64,000 bases of DNA from Bradyrhizobium guangzhouense (lineage in GTDB: Bacteria > Pseudomonadota > Alphaproteobacteria > Rhizobiales > Xanthobacteraceae): positions 186,001-250,000 of the forward strand of contig NZ_CP030053.1 in assembly GCF_004114955.1 (NCBI RefSeq), written 5' to 3'. Below, piece by piece: positions 57,030 through 64,000 of this stretch (positions within the stretch are counted from its first letter, which is position 1; every line of letters begins with the position of its first letter). The notes below the pieces were generated by a model. It was not told the DNA's origin. It saw only the letters and a program-made list of their open reading frames with translations, and searched no databases. Both the position numbers and the translations under genes were made by a program.

Positions 57030-57986
57030 TCACAGCCTTCGCAGCGCCACGCTCTCCACTGCGTGATCCGCGCCCTTCTTCAGGATCAGCGTCGCACGCG
57101 GGCGCGTCGGCAAGATGTTGTCCTCGAGATTGGCGAGGTTGGTGCGCTCCCAGATCGCGGTGGCGGTGGCGATGGCCTCCTCGTCCGACAACAGCGCATA
57201 ACGGTTGAAATAGGACTTTGGATTGGTGAACGCGGTGTCGCGCAGCGCCAGGAAGCGCTTGATGTACCAGCGCCGCAGCGCTTCCTCGTCGGCGTCGATA
57301 TAGACCGAAAAGTCGAAGAAGTCGGAGACGACGGGCACCGCCTTGCCGTCACGCGGCAGCTTGCCGGTCTGCAGCACATTGACGCCCTCGACGATCAGGA
57401 TGTCGGGCTGGTCGACCTCCGCCCATTCGTTCGGCACGATGTCGTAGGTCAAATGCGAATAAACCGGCGAGCGCACGTGACGCCGTCCGGACTTGATATC
57501 GGACAGGAAGCTGAGCAGCAGCGGCAGGTCGTAGCTCTCCGGAAAGCCCTTCTTTTGGAGGATGCCTTGCTGCTCGAGCAGAGCCTTCGGGTAAAGAAAG
57601 CCGTCGGTGGTGATCAGCTCGACCTTCGGACGCGGCGACCAGCGCGCCAGCAGCGCCTGGAGCACGCGGGCTGTGGTCGACTTCCCGACCGCGACGGAAC
57701 CGGCAACGCCGATGATATAGGGCACCTTGCGGTCCCTGATGTTGAGGAACTGCCGCTCGGCGTAGTAGAGGCGCTGCATCGCATCGACATAGATCGACAG
57801 CAGGCGCGACAGCGGCAGATAAATGTCCTCGACTTCCTTGAAATCGAGGCGGTCGTGCAGCGAGCGCAGCCGGTCGAACTCGCCCGGCTCCAGCGTCATC
57901 GGCGTATCGTCGCGCAATCGCGCCCATTCCTCGCGCGTGTAGACACGGTAGGGATTATATTGCTGCTCGGGTGCGCGGATATCCAT
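57030..57986 (-). CDS. coaA: Pantothenate kinase, type I
   Basis: Phosphorylates pantothenate, the first and rate-limiting step of coenzyme A synthesis. 318 residues, E. coli CoaA length. Walker A is [12 protein letters not shown] (93-104); the N-terminal [13 protein letters not shown], then [15 protein letters not shown] segments, [56 protein letters not shown] and [14 protein letters not shown] are all family hallmarks. It follows hisE on the minus strand and may be the end of the his operon. Confidence 0.95.
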   Translation of the reverse strand: MDIRAPEQQYNPYRVYTREEWARLRDDTPMTLEPGEFDRLRSLHDRLDFKEVEDIYLPLSRLLSIYVDAMQRLYYAERQFLNIRDRKVPYIIGVAGSVAVGKSTTARVLQALLARWSPRPKVELITTDGFLYPKALLEQQGILQKKGFPESYDLPLLLSFLSDIKSGRRHVRSPVYSHLTYDIVPNEWAEVDQPDILIVEGVNVLQTGKLPRDGKAVPVVSDFFDFSVYIDADEEALRRWYIKRFLALRDTAFTNPKSYFNRYALLSDEEAIATATAIWERTNLANLEDNILPTRPRATLILKKGADHAVESVALRRL

Positions 57987-58013
57987 AACGCGACCTTTCC
58001 GTAGAGAGCTCGG

Positions 58014-58337
58014 CTAGTTGCTCTTGCGAGACGCTTTCTCTTCCAACCCGGACATGTTCGTCCGCTTGTCCAGCACGGACTCTACCTCTTCCAACTTTAC
58101 GCCGCGCGCCTTGAGCAGCACAAGGAAGTGATAGAGCAGGTCGGCACTTTCGGCGATCAGATGCGCGCGATCGTTTTCGACTGCTGCGATTACGGTTTCG
58201 ACTGCTTCCTCACCGAACTTCTTGGCGCAATGTTCGGCGCCCTTGTCGAGGAGCTTGCGGGTATAGGAGGCCTCGCCACCGGAGGCCGCACGGGCGTCGA
58301 TGGTTTGGGCGAGGTCATGGATCGTGAAACGCGGCAT
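58014..58337 (-). CDS. hisE: Phosphoribosyl-ATP pyrophosphatase
   Basis: Second step of histidine synthesis, PR-ATP to PR-AMP. 107 residues: [50 protein letters not shown] with the EEAxE metal site, then [30 protein letters not shown]. The hisE is separate from hisI, as usual in alphaproteobacteria. It lies 75 bp downstream of hisF. Confidence 0.95.
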   Translation of the reverse strand: MPRFTIHDLAQTIDARAASGGEASYTRKLLDKGAEHCAKKFGEEAVETVIAAVENDRAHLIAESADLLYHFLVLLKARGVKLEEVESVLDKRTNMSGLEEKASRKSN

Positions 58338-58412
58338 ACGGAATACTCAGAACATATCCGGCCAAAGGCCAATCCCCGCCGGCCTATTTAGCATTTTTGC
58401 GAACGGGAGTCC

Positions 58413-59186
58413 TCAGGCATCCATGCGCATGGGCAGACCACGCCGCGCCATGTGCTCCTTGGCTTCACGGATGGTGAATTCCCCGAAATGGAAGATGGAG
58501 GCGGCCAGCACGGCGGTGGCGTGGCCGTCGCGGATCCCATCGACGAGGTGGTCGAGATTGCCGACGCCGCCCGAGGCGATCACGGGAACGGGAACACTGT
58601 CGGCGATCGCCCGGGTCAGCGGGATATCAAAACCCTGCCGGGTGCCGTCGCGATCCATCGAGGTGAGCAGAATTTCTCCAGCGCCGAGCGAAACCACTTC
58701 CTGGGCATACTCGATGGCGTCGATACCGGTCGAGTTGCGGCCGCCATGGGTAAAGATCTCCCAGCGGTCACCACCCGGGCGCTTGACCCGCTTGGCATCG
58801 ATCGCGACGACGACGCACTGCTCGCCGAATTTTTCGGCAGCTTCCTTGACGAACTCGCGCCGCGACACCGCGGCGCTGTTGATCGAGACCTTGTCCGCAC
58901 CGGCGCGCAGCAGCGTCTTGATGTCGCCGACCTCGCGCACGCCGCCACCAACGGTGACGGGCATGAAGCAGGCCTCCGCCGTTCGCCTGACGACGTCGAG
59001 CATGATGCCGCGGTTCTCATGGGTCGCGGTGATGTCGAGGAAAGTGAGCTCATCGGCGCCGGCAGCGTCATAGGCGATCGCGGCTTCGACGGGATCGCCG
59101 GCATCGCGGAGGTCGACGAAGTTGACGCCCTTGACGACTCGGCCGTCCTTGACGTCGAGGCAGGGGATCACGCGCACCTTGAACAT
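58413..59186 (-). CDS. hisF: Imidazole glycerol phosphate synthase, cyclase subunit
   Basis: Partner of HisH. 257-residue TIM barrel. Catalytic Asp in [18 protein letters not shown] and second Asp in [24 protein letters not shown] and [11 protein letters not shown] are the phosphate-binding loops. It begins 3 bp after hisA ends. Converts the amidotransferase-activated intermediate to IGP and AICAR. Confidence 0.96.
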   Translation of the reverse strand: MFKVRVIPCLDVKDGRVVKGVNFVDLRDAGDPVEAAIAYDAAGADELTFLDITATHENRGIMLDVVRRTAEACFMPVTVGGGVREVGDIKTLLRAGADKVSINSAAVSRREFVKEAAEKFGEQCVVVAIDAKRVKRPGGDRWEIFTHGGRNSTGIDAIEYAQEVVSLGAGEILLTSMDRDGTRQGFDIPLTRAIADSVPVPVIASGGVGNLDHLVDGIRDGHATAVLAASIFHFGEFTIREAKEHMARRGLPMRMDA

Positions 59187-59189
59187 GTG

Positions 59190-59936
59190 TCAGCTCCTGC
59201 GCGCGTCGCGGATCAAGGTGAGGGCGGCGGCGGGATCGAGCCGGCCGTCATAGAGCGCGCGGCCGGCAATCGCGCCGGCGAGCTTTTTGGCGCGTGGCGT
59301 CAACATCGCTTTCACGTCCTCGATCGAGGCGAGGCCGCCGGAAGCAATCACGGGAATCGAGATCGCATCCGCCAACGCGATGGTCGCGTCGAGGTTCAGA
59401 CCCTTGAGCAGGCCGTCGCGCGCGATGTCGGTAAAGATGATGGCGGCAACGCCGGCATCCTCGAAACGCTTCGCGATCTCCAGCACCGTGACCTGCGAGG
59501 TCTCGGCCCAGCCTTCGACCGCGACCTTGCCGTCGCGCGCGTCGAGGCCGACAGCGACGCGGCCAGGGAATTTCTTCGCCGCCGCCTTCACCAATTCCGG
59601 ATCGCGCACCGCAGCGGTCCCAATGATGACGCGGGTGATGCCTTTCTCAAGCCAGGCTTCGACGGTCGCGAGATCGCGAATGCCGCCGCCAAGCTGCACC
59701 GGGATCTTGATCGTCTTCAGCATCGCCTCGACGGCTTGCGCATTGACAGGCTTGCCGGCAAAGGCACCGTCGAGGTCGACGACGTGGAGATAGTCAAATC
59801 CCTGCGTGACGAAGCTCTGCGCTTGAGCTGCGGGATCGAGATTGAAAACGGTGGCGCGCGCCATGTCCCCTTGCTCGAGGCGCACGCACTGGCCGTTCTT
59901 GAGATCGATGGCAGGAAAGAGGATCACGGTTTCCAT
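59190..59936 (-). CDS. hisA: ProFAR isomerase
   Basis: 1-(5-phosphoribosyl)-5-[(5-phosphoribosylamino)methylideneamino]imidazole-4-carboxamide isomerase. 248-residue barrel: [21 protein letters not shown] with catalytic Asp, [67 protein letters not shown] with the second Asp, and [15 protein letters not shown]. Overlaps hisH by 13 bp. Confidence 0.96.
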   Translation of the reverse strand: METVILFPAIDLKNGQCVRLEQGDMARATVFNLDPAAQAQSFVTQGFDYLHVVDLDGAFAGKPVNAQAVEAMLKTIKIPVQLGGGIRDLATVEAWLEKGITRVIIGTAAVRDPELVKAAAKKFPGRVAVGLDARDGKVAVEGWAETSQVTVLEIAKRFEDAGVAAIIFTDIARDGLLKGLNLDATIALADAISIPVIASGGLASIEDVKAMLTPRAKKLAGAIAGRALYDGRLDPAAALTLIRDARRS

Positions 59937-60574
59937 CGCAAAAAGTTCGAGATCAACGCGAGGCCGAAGCGCTGGCTCTTCTCGGGGTGAAACTGCGTGC
60001 CGATGGCGGTGTCCTTGCCGACGATCGCGGTGACGGGACCACCGTAATCGGCGCGCGCGAGGACATCAGCCTCATTGGCCGCGTTGAGGTGATAGGAGTG
60101 CACGAAATAGGCGTGCTGGCCCTTGGCGCCGAGCGGCAGCTTTTGCAGGACCGGGTGCTCGCGCAAGACGTCGAGCGTGTTCCAGCCCATGTGCGGGATC
60201 TTCAGGCTCTCGTCACGCGGCGTGATCTTCTCGACGTCGCCGCCGATCCAGTTCAGGCCTTGCGTGATGACGTGCTCCTTGCCGCGGCTCGCCATCAGCT
60301 GCATGCCGACGCAGATGCCGAAGAACGGCCGCGCCTTGACGCGCACGGCTTCGGTGATCGCCTCGACCATGCCGTTGACCGCATCGAGCCCTCGGCGGCA
60401 ATCGGCGAAGGCGCCGACACCCGGCAGCACCAGCCGATCGGCCTCATAGGCCTGATCGGGATCGCTGGTGACGAAGACTTTCTGCGGATTCTCCAGGCTG
60501 CGCGCGGCGCGCTCGAAGGCCTTGGCGGCGGAATGCAGGTTCCCGGAACCGTAATCGATGATGGCGACGCTCAT
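59924..60574 (-). CDS. hisH: Imidazole glycerol phosphate synthase, glutaminase subunit
   Basis: 216-residue class I amidotransferase. Visible: [43 protein letters not shown], the nucleophile Cys in [17 protein letters not shown], and the His-Glu pair in [25 protein letters not shown]. Provides ammonia to HisF. Its start overlaps the DUF2628 stop as ATGA. Confidence 0.96.
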   Translation of the reverse strand: MSVAIIDYGSGNLHSAAKAFERAARSLENPQKVFVTSDPDQAYEADRLVLPGVGAFADCRRGLDAVNGMVEAITEAVRVKARPFFGICVGMQLMASRGKEHVITQGLNWIGGDVEKITPRDESLKIPHMGWNTLDVLREHPVLQKLPLGAKGQHAYFVHSYHLNAANEADVLARADYGGPVTAIVGKDTAIGTQFHPEKSQRFGLALISNFLRWKP

Positions 60575-61101
60575 CTTGATGACCCTCCCGGTTCTGGAAA
60601 CAATCCAATGATGCCGCCGGCCGGAATCGGCGGGTTCGAAAATGGCTGGCCCGGCACGCTGCGGGTCGGCGGCGGACCACCGCGATCAACGGCCCATTGA
60701 TCGTTGACGATGCCGCGCTGTGACTTGCTCCAGCGCTCGAAGAAGCGGCGCTCGGCGGTGTCCTCGTCATCGGCGACGACGACGTCGAGCTGACGCCATC
60801 TGCCGCGCGACAACGTCCAGCGGCGCAGGCTCGAAGCCTCGAAACCCATCAGCAGCGCGACGATGCAGTTGGCGAAGAAGATCGAGCTGCGGCCGAGACC
60901 GAGGCTGTGCAGGGCGGCATCGAAGGCGGCGAGGAAGACGATCCAGCCGATCAGCGCCAGCCATAGCCTGTTCCAGGCCAACCAGAGCGGACCAAAGATC
61001 ATCGCCCAGAAATGGAAACCGTCGCGCACGAACACGAACTTGTCGGTCGCGCGCAGATCGGCCCCGCCGGGGGAGGGAGCATGAACTGTGTAGACAGGCA
61101 T
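60571..61101 (-). CDS. DUF2628 membrane protein within the his operon
   Basis: 176 residues; [64 protein letters not shown] shows the DUF2628 pattern and two or three membrane helices, with a third at [16 protein letters not shown]. The C-terminal region is Pro/Gly-rich and polar. It stands between hisB and hisH in Bradyrhizobium; no role in histidine synthesis is known. Coupled to hisH by ATGA. Confidence 0.85.
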   Translation of the reverse strand: MPVYTVHAPSPGGADLRATDKFVFVRDGFHFWAMIFGPLWLAWNRLWLALIGWIVFLAAFDAALHSLGLGRSSIFFANCIVALLMGFEASSLRRWTLSRGRWRQLDVVVADDEDTAERRFFERWSKSQRGIVNDQWAVDRGGPPPTRSVPGQPFSNPPIPAGGIIGLFPEPGGSSR

Positions 61102-61169
61102 TTTCGATGCCCCGTTCTCGAGAATTGAGTAGAAGCCGCCGGCAGCGCCTGGCCACCGAGACAGAGAGG

Positions 61170-61763
61170 TCAGCCGCCGAGCGAGCCCTTGGTGGAGGGG
61201 ATTTCGCCCGCCGCCTTGGGATCGATCGCAACCGCGGTGCGCAGCGCCCGCGCCAGGCCCTTGAAGCAGGACTCGGCGATATGGTGGCTGTTATCGCCAT
61301 ATAGGGTCTCGACGTGGAGAGTCACCCCGGCGTTGATGGCGAAGGCCTGGAACCACTCGCGCACCAGCTCGGTATCGAACTCACCAATCTTGTGGCGGGG
61401 GAATTCGGCCTTGAACACCAGGAACGGACGACCCGAGATGTCGATGACCACGCGCGTCAGCGTCTCGTCCATAGGCATGTGCACGCCGGCGTAGCGGGTG
61501 ATGCCCGCCATGTTGCCAAGCGCCTGCTTGACCGCCTGGCCGAGCGCGATGCCGGTGTCTTCGGTGGTATGGTGATAGTCAATGTGCAGATCGCCCGCCG
61601 CCTTGACCGTGAGGTCGATGCGGGAATGGCGGGCGAGGAGATCGAGCATATGGTCGAAAAAGCCGATGCCGGTCGCGATATTGGCCACGCCCGTACCATC
61701 GAGGTTCACGGTGACCTCGATCTCGGTTTCCTTGGTCTTGCGCTTGATCGTCGCGGTGCGCAT
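61170..61763 (-). CDS. hisB: Imidazoleglycerol-phosphate dehydratase
   Basis: 197 residues from ATG 61763 ([15 protein letters not shown]); longer in-frame starts lie in the repeat upstream. Metal motifs: [46 protein letters not shown] and [21 protein letters not shown] stand-alone dehydratase without the phosphatase domain of E. coli HisB. It is the first gene of the leftward his run. Confidence 0.95.
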   Translation of the reverse strand: MRTATIKRKTKETEIEVTVNLDGTGVANIATGIGFFDHMLDLLARHSRIDLTVKAAGDLHIDYHHTTEDTGIALGQAVKQALGNMAGITRYAGVHMPMDETLTRVVIDISGRPFLVFKAEFPRHKIGEFDTELVREWFQAFAINAGVTLHVETLYGDNSHHIAESCFKGLARALRTAVAIDPKAAGEIPSTKGSLGG

Positions 61764-61784
61764 TGAAAGCTTTCGCTTATTTTT

Positions 61785-61834
61785 GAGCATGATCTTGCCC
61801 GGAAAACCGGTACTCACTTTTCCGGATCATGCTC
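61785..61834. repeat. Dispersed palindrome GAGCATGATC...GATCATGCTC
   Basis: GAGCATGATC at 61785-61794 and GATCATGCTC at 61825-61834 are exact inverse complements, with GGAAAA and TTTTCC as a second nested pair inside. It is of the type I know as frequent in Bradyrhizobium intergenic DNA. It lies between the divergent hisB and hslV genes, close to the hisB start. Confidence 0.75.
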
Positions 61835-61996
61835 GGGGCCGAAAACGCCAGTCTCTTAACAGCCAAATGACGCCTTCGCTACTGCGGGAACGGCCGGCCG
61901 GGCCTCTACTTCTGCCTATGGTGAGCGAATTGGGCCCGGAACGGCCCGTTGTGCCCTTAGCTCCGACCGCCTAAATCAGGCGGGACAACGAGGGTT

Positions 61997-62560
61997 ATGA
62001 TGCAGGATTCCCAGAACAGCTCGCCGGTCTGGCACGGCACCACGATTTTGACGGTCCGCAAGGGCGGCAAGGTGGTGATCGGCGGCGACGGCCAGGTCTC
62101 GATCGGCCAGACCGTGATCAAGTCCAATGCCAAGAAGGTCCGCAAACTCGGCAAGGGCGACGTGATCGGCGGCTTTGCCGGTGCGACCGCCGACGCTTTC
62201 ACCCTGTTTGAGCGGCTGGAGAGCAAGCTCGAGCAATATCCGGGGCAGCTGACCCGGGCGGCCGTGGAACTCGCCAAGGACTGGCGCACCGACCGCTATT
62301 TGCGGCGGCTGGAGGCCATGATGATCGTGGCCGACAAGGACGTCTCCCTGGTGCTGACAGGCACCGGCGACGTGCTCGAGCCCGAGGCCGGGGTGATGGC
62401 GATCGGCTCCGGCGGCAATTACGCGCTGGCCGCAGCCCGCGCCCTTGTTGACACCGACAAGGACGCCGAGACCATCGTCCGCCGCTCCCTCGACATCGCT
62501 GCCGACATCTGCGTCTACACCAACCGCAACGTCACCATCGAAGCGCTGACGGCCGGCTAA
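61997..62560 (+). CDS. hslV: HslV (ClpQ) protease subunit
   Basis: Threonine peptidase of the HslVU ATP-dependent protease. 187 residues; [14 protein letters not shown] is removed to expose the catalytic Thr of [21 protein letters not shown]. Further motifs: [68 protein letters not shown] precedes the start (the second ATG is equally likely). A CCGCCT-N5-AGGCGG hairpin lies at 61967-61983 in the leader. Confidence 0.96.
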   Translation: MMQDSQNSSPVWHGTTILTVRKGGKVVIGGDGQVSIGQTVIKSNAKKVRKLGKGDVIGGFAGATADAFTLFERLESKLEQYPGQLTRAAVELAKDWRTDRYLRRLEAMMIVADKDVSLVLTGTGDVLEPEAGVMAIGSGGNYALAAARALVDTDKDAETIVRRSLDIAADICVYTNRNVTIEALTAG

Positions 62561-62563
62561 GGG

Positions 62564-63172
62564 ATGAGTTCGGCTCACAGCGCCAGCCCGCCGCGAACCG
62601 CGATACCGCCGATCGCCTTCCTCGGCATCGCGCTGCTGCTGCTGGCGCTGCAGGCCTCGATCCTGTTTGCGATGGGGCGGGTGCCGATCTGCACCTGCGG
62701 CTATGTCAAGCTCTGGCACGGCGTGGTGAACAGCTCCGAGAACTCCCAGCACATCGCCGATTGGTACAGCTTCTCGCACGTGCTGCACGGCTTCCTGTTC
62801 TATGGATTGACGTGGCTGTTGTTCTCCCGACGCTTGACCTGGCCGGCACGGCTCATCATCGCGATGCTGGTCGAGGGCGCCTGGGAGATCGTCGAGAACT
62901 CGCCCTTCATCATCGAGCGCTACCGCGCCGGCACGATCTCGCTGGATTATTACGGCGACAGCATCGTCAATTCGGTCTCGGACACGTTGTTCATGGTGCT
63001 GGGGTTCCTCGCCGCGCGCGTGCTGCCTGTCAGCGCCACCGTCGCGCTCGGACTCGCCTTCGAGATCATGCTGGCGCTGCATATTCGCGACAATCTGACG
63101 CTCAATATCCTGATGCTGATTCATCCGATCGAGGCCGTGAAGCAATGGCAATCCGGCCCGCCGATCATTTGA
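62564..63172 (+). CDS. DUF2585 (UPF0314) membrane protein
   Basis: 202 residues with several membrane helices: [94 protein letters not shown]. The motif [30 protein letters not shown] is the family signature. It is located between hslV and hslU in rhizobia, with unknown function. It starts 3 bp after hslV stops, so it is in the same transcript. Confidence 0.9.
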   Translation: MSSAHSASPPRTAIPPIAFLGIALLLLALQASILFAMGRVPICTCGYVKLWHGVVNSSENSQHIADWYSFSHVLHGFLFYGLTWLLFSRRLTWPARLIIAMLVEGAWEIVENSPFIIERYRAGTISLDYYGDSIVNSVSDTLFMVLGFLAARVLPVSATVALGLAFEIMLALHIRDNLTLNILMLIHPIEAVKQWQSGPPII

Positions 63173-63224
63173 TGACCCAAAAAGCGGCTTGTCCCAGCCG
63201 GCTTCTGATCCTAGCTAAGGTGCC

Positions 63225-64000
63225 ATGACAGACTTCTCTCCCCGCGAAATCGTTTCCGAACTCGACCGTTTCATCGTCGGCCAGGGCGACGCCAAGCGCG
63301 CCGTCTCGATCGCGCTGCGCAACCGCTGGCGCCGGCAGCAGCTCACGGGCTCGCTGCGCGAAGAGGTGCTGCCCAAGAACATCCTGATGATCGGCCCCAC
63401 CGGCGTCGGCAAGACGGAAATCGCACGCCGCCTCGCCAAGCTGGCCAACGCGCCGTTCCTGAAGGTGGAAGCCACGAAATTCACCGAGGTCGGCTATGTC
63501 GGCCGCGACGTCGAGCAGATCGTGCGCGATCTCGTCGAGGTCGCGATCGCCCAGGTCCGCGAGCGCAAGCGCAAGGATGTGCAGGCCCGTGCCCAGCTCG
63601 CCGCCGAGGAGCGCGTGCTCGATGCGCTGGTCGGCGCCAATGCGAGCTCGGCGACGCGCGAGTCCTTCCGCAAGAAGCTGCGCGCGGGTGAACTGAACGA
63701 CAAGGAAATCGAGATCGAGACGCAGTCCTCGGGCTCGGGCATGCCGATGTTCGAGATCCCGGGCATGCCGGGCGCGCAGATGGGCACCATCTCGATCGGC
63801 GACATCTTCGGCAAGCTGGGCGGCCGCAGCAAGACGCGGCGGCTGACGGTCGAGGGCTCGCACGAGATCCTCGTCAACGAGGAATCCGACAAACTGCTGG
63901 ACACCGACCAGCTGACGCTCGAGGCGATCGGCGCGGTCGAGAACAACGGCATCGTCTTTCTCGACGAGATCGACAAGATCTGCGCCCGCGAAGGCCGCGC
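63225..64000 (+). CDS. hslU: HslU (ClpY) ATPase subunit, N-terminal part (runs off the window)
   Basis: AAA+ unfoldase of HslVU. The first 258 codons are present: [40 protein letters not shown], Walker A GPTGVGKT in [54 protein letters not shown], the intermediate domain, and Walker [12 protein letters not shown] at the window edge. The start ATG follows CTAAGGTGCC. Confidence 0.96.
   Translation, partial: MTDFSPREIVSELDRFIVGQGDAKRAVSIALRNRWRRQQLTGSLREEVLPKNILMIGPTGVGKTEIARRLAKLANAPFLKVEATKFTEVGYVGRDVEQIVRDLVEVAIAQVRERKRKDVQARAQLAAEERVLDALVGANASSATRESFRKKLRAGELNDKEIEIETQSSGSGMPMFEIPGMPGAQMGTISIGDIFGKLGGRSKTRRLTVEGSHEILVNEESDKLLDTDQLTLEAIGAVENNGIVFLDEIDKICAREGR

Overview
The window looks like chromosome of a Bradyrhizobium-type alphaproteobacterium (Nitrobacteraceae), high in GC. 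The evidence is family-typical gene order on both flanks (hrcA | rph-rdgB-hemW; rsmI-yraN-gshB; cpaBCDE; hisB-hisH-hisA-hisF-hisE-coaA; hslV-DUF2585-hslU) and dispersed palindromic repeats that I recognise from Bradyrhizobium intergenic regions. No database search was possible, so species and homology statements rest on motif recognition.

Left flank (1-14064): housekeeping genes, then a Flp/Tad pilus secretion set (cpaB, C, D, E) convergent with a TPR lipoprotein, a small PilZ protein and the 5' part of comM. Right flank (53150-64000): the 3' part of comM, a secreted protein, a hybrid histidine kinase, coaA, a compact histidine operon on the minus strand, and the HslVU protease genes.

Between the flanks is a 39,085-bp genomic island inserted in comM just before the Walker A motif. 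Both junctions carry the pentamer ATGAT (14060-14064 and 53145-53149). Joining 13418-14064 to 53150-54041 restores an uninterrupted 512-codon comM, which fixes both ends to the base. A large serine recombinase lies 55 bp inside the right end; a tyrosine recombinase with an excisionase-like gene lies near the left end. No conjugation, relaxase or tRNA gene is visible.

Island cargo from left to right: (i) a minus-strand group with a TnsA-like protein, a soluble FtsH-like AAA+ metalloprotease, a small coupled protein and a GIY-YIG/DUF4357 protein, headed by three GATATC palindromes spaced exactly 11 bp apart and divergent from a ribbon-helix-helix gene; (ii) an SMC/RloC-like ATPase with a zinc-hook CxxC and an HEPN-like C-terminal motif, followed by a helical partner, a likely defence pair; (iii) a plus-strand run headed by an alphaproteobacterial SOS box (GTTC-N7-GTTC) with two zinc-ribbon proteins, an SRAP/HMCES protein, an unknown, a PD-(D/E)xK nuclease, DinB and another unknown; (iv) a stand-alone LigD-type ligase; (v) a roughly 15-kb metal block with a CDF transporter, a CzcCBA-type pump, an ECF sigma factor/NrsF pair with two matching promoter-like motifs, and a CusBA-type pump; (vi) a Schlafen/AlbA_2 protein, Ku, a DEDDh exonuclease and the serine recombinase. 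The theme is genome maintenance plus heavy-metal efflux plus probable defence, carried on an element that splits a competence gene.
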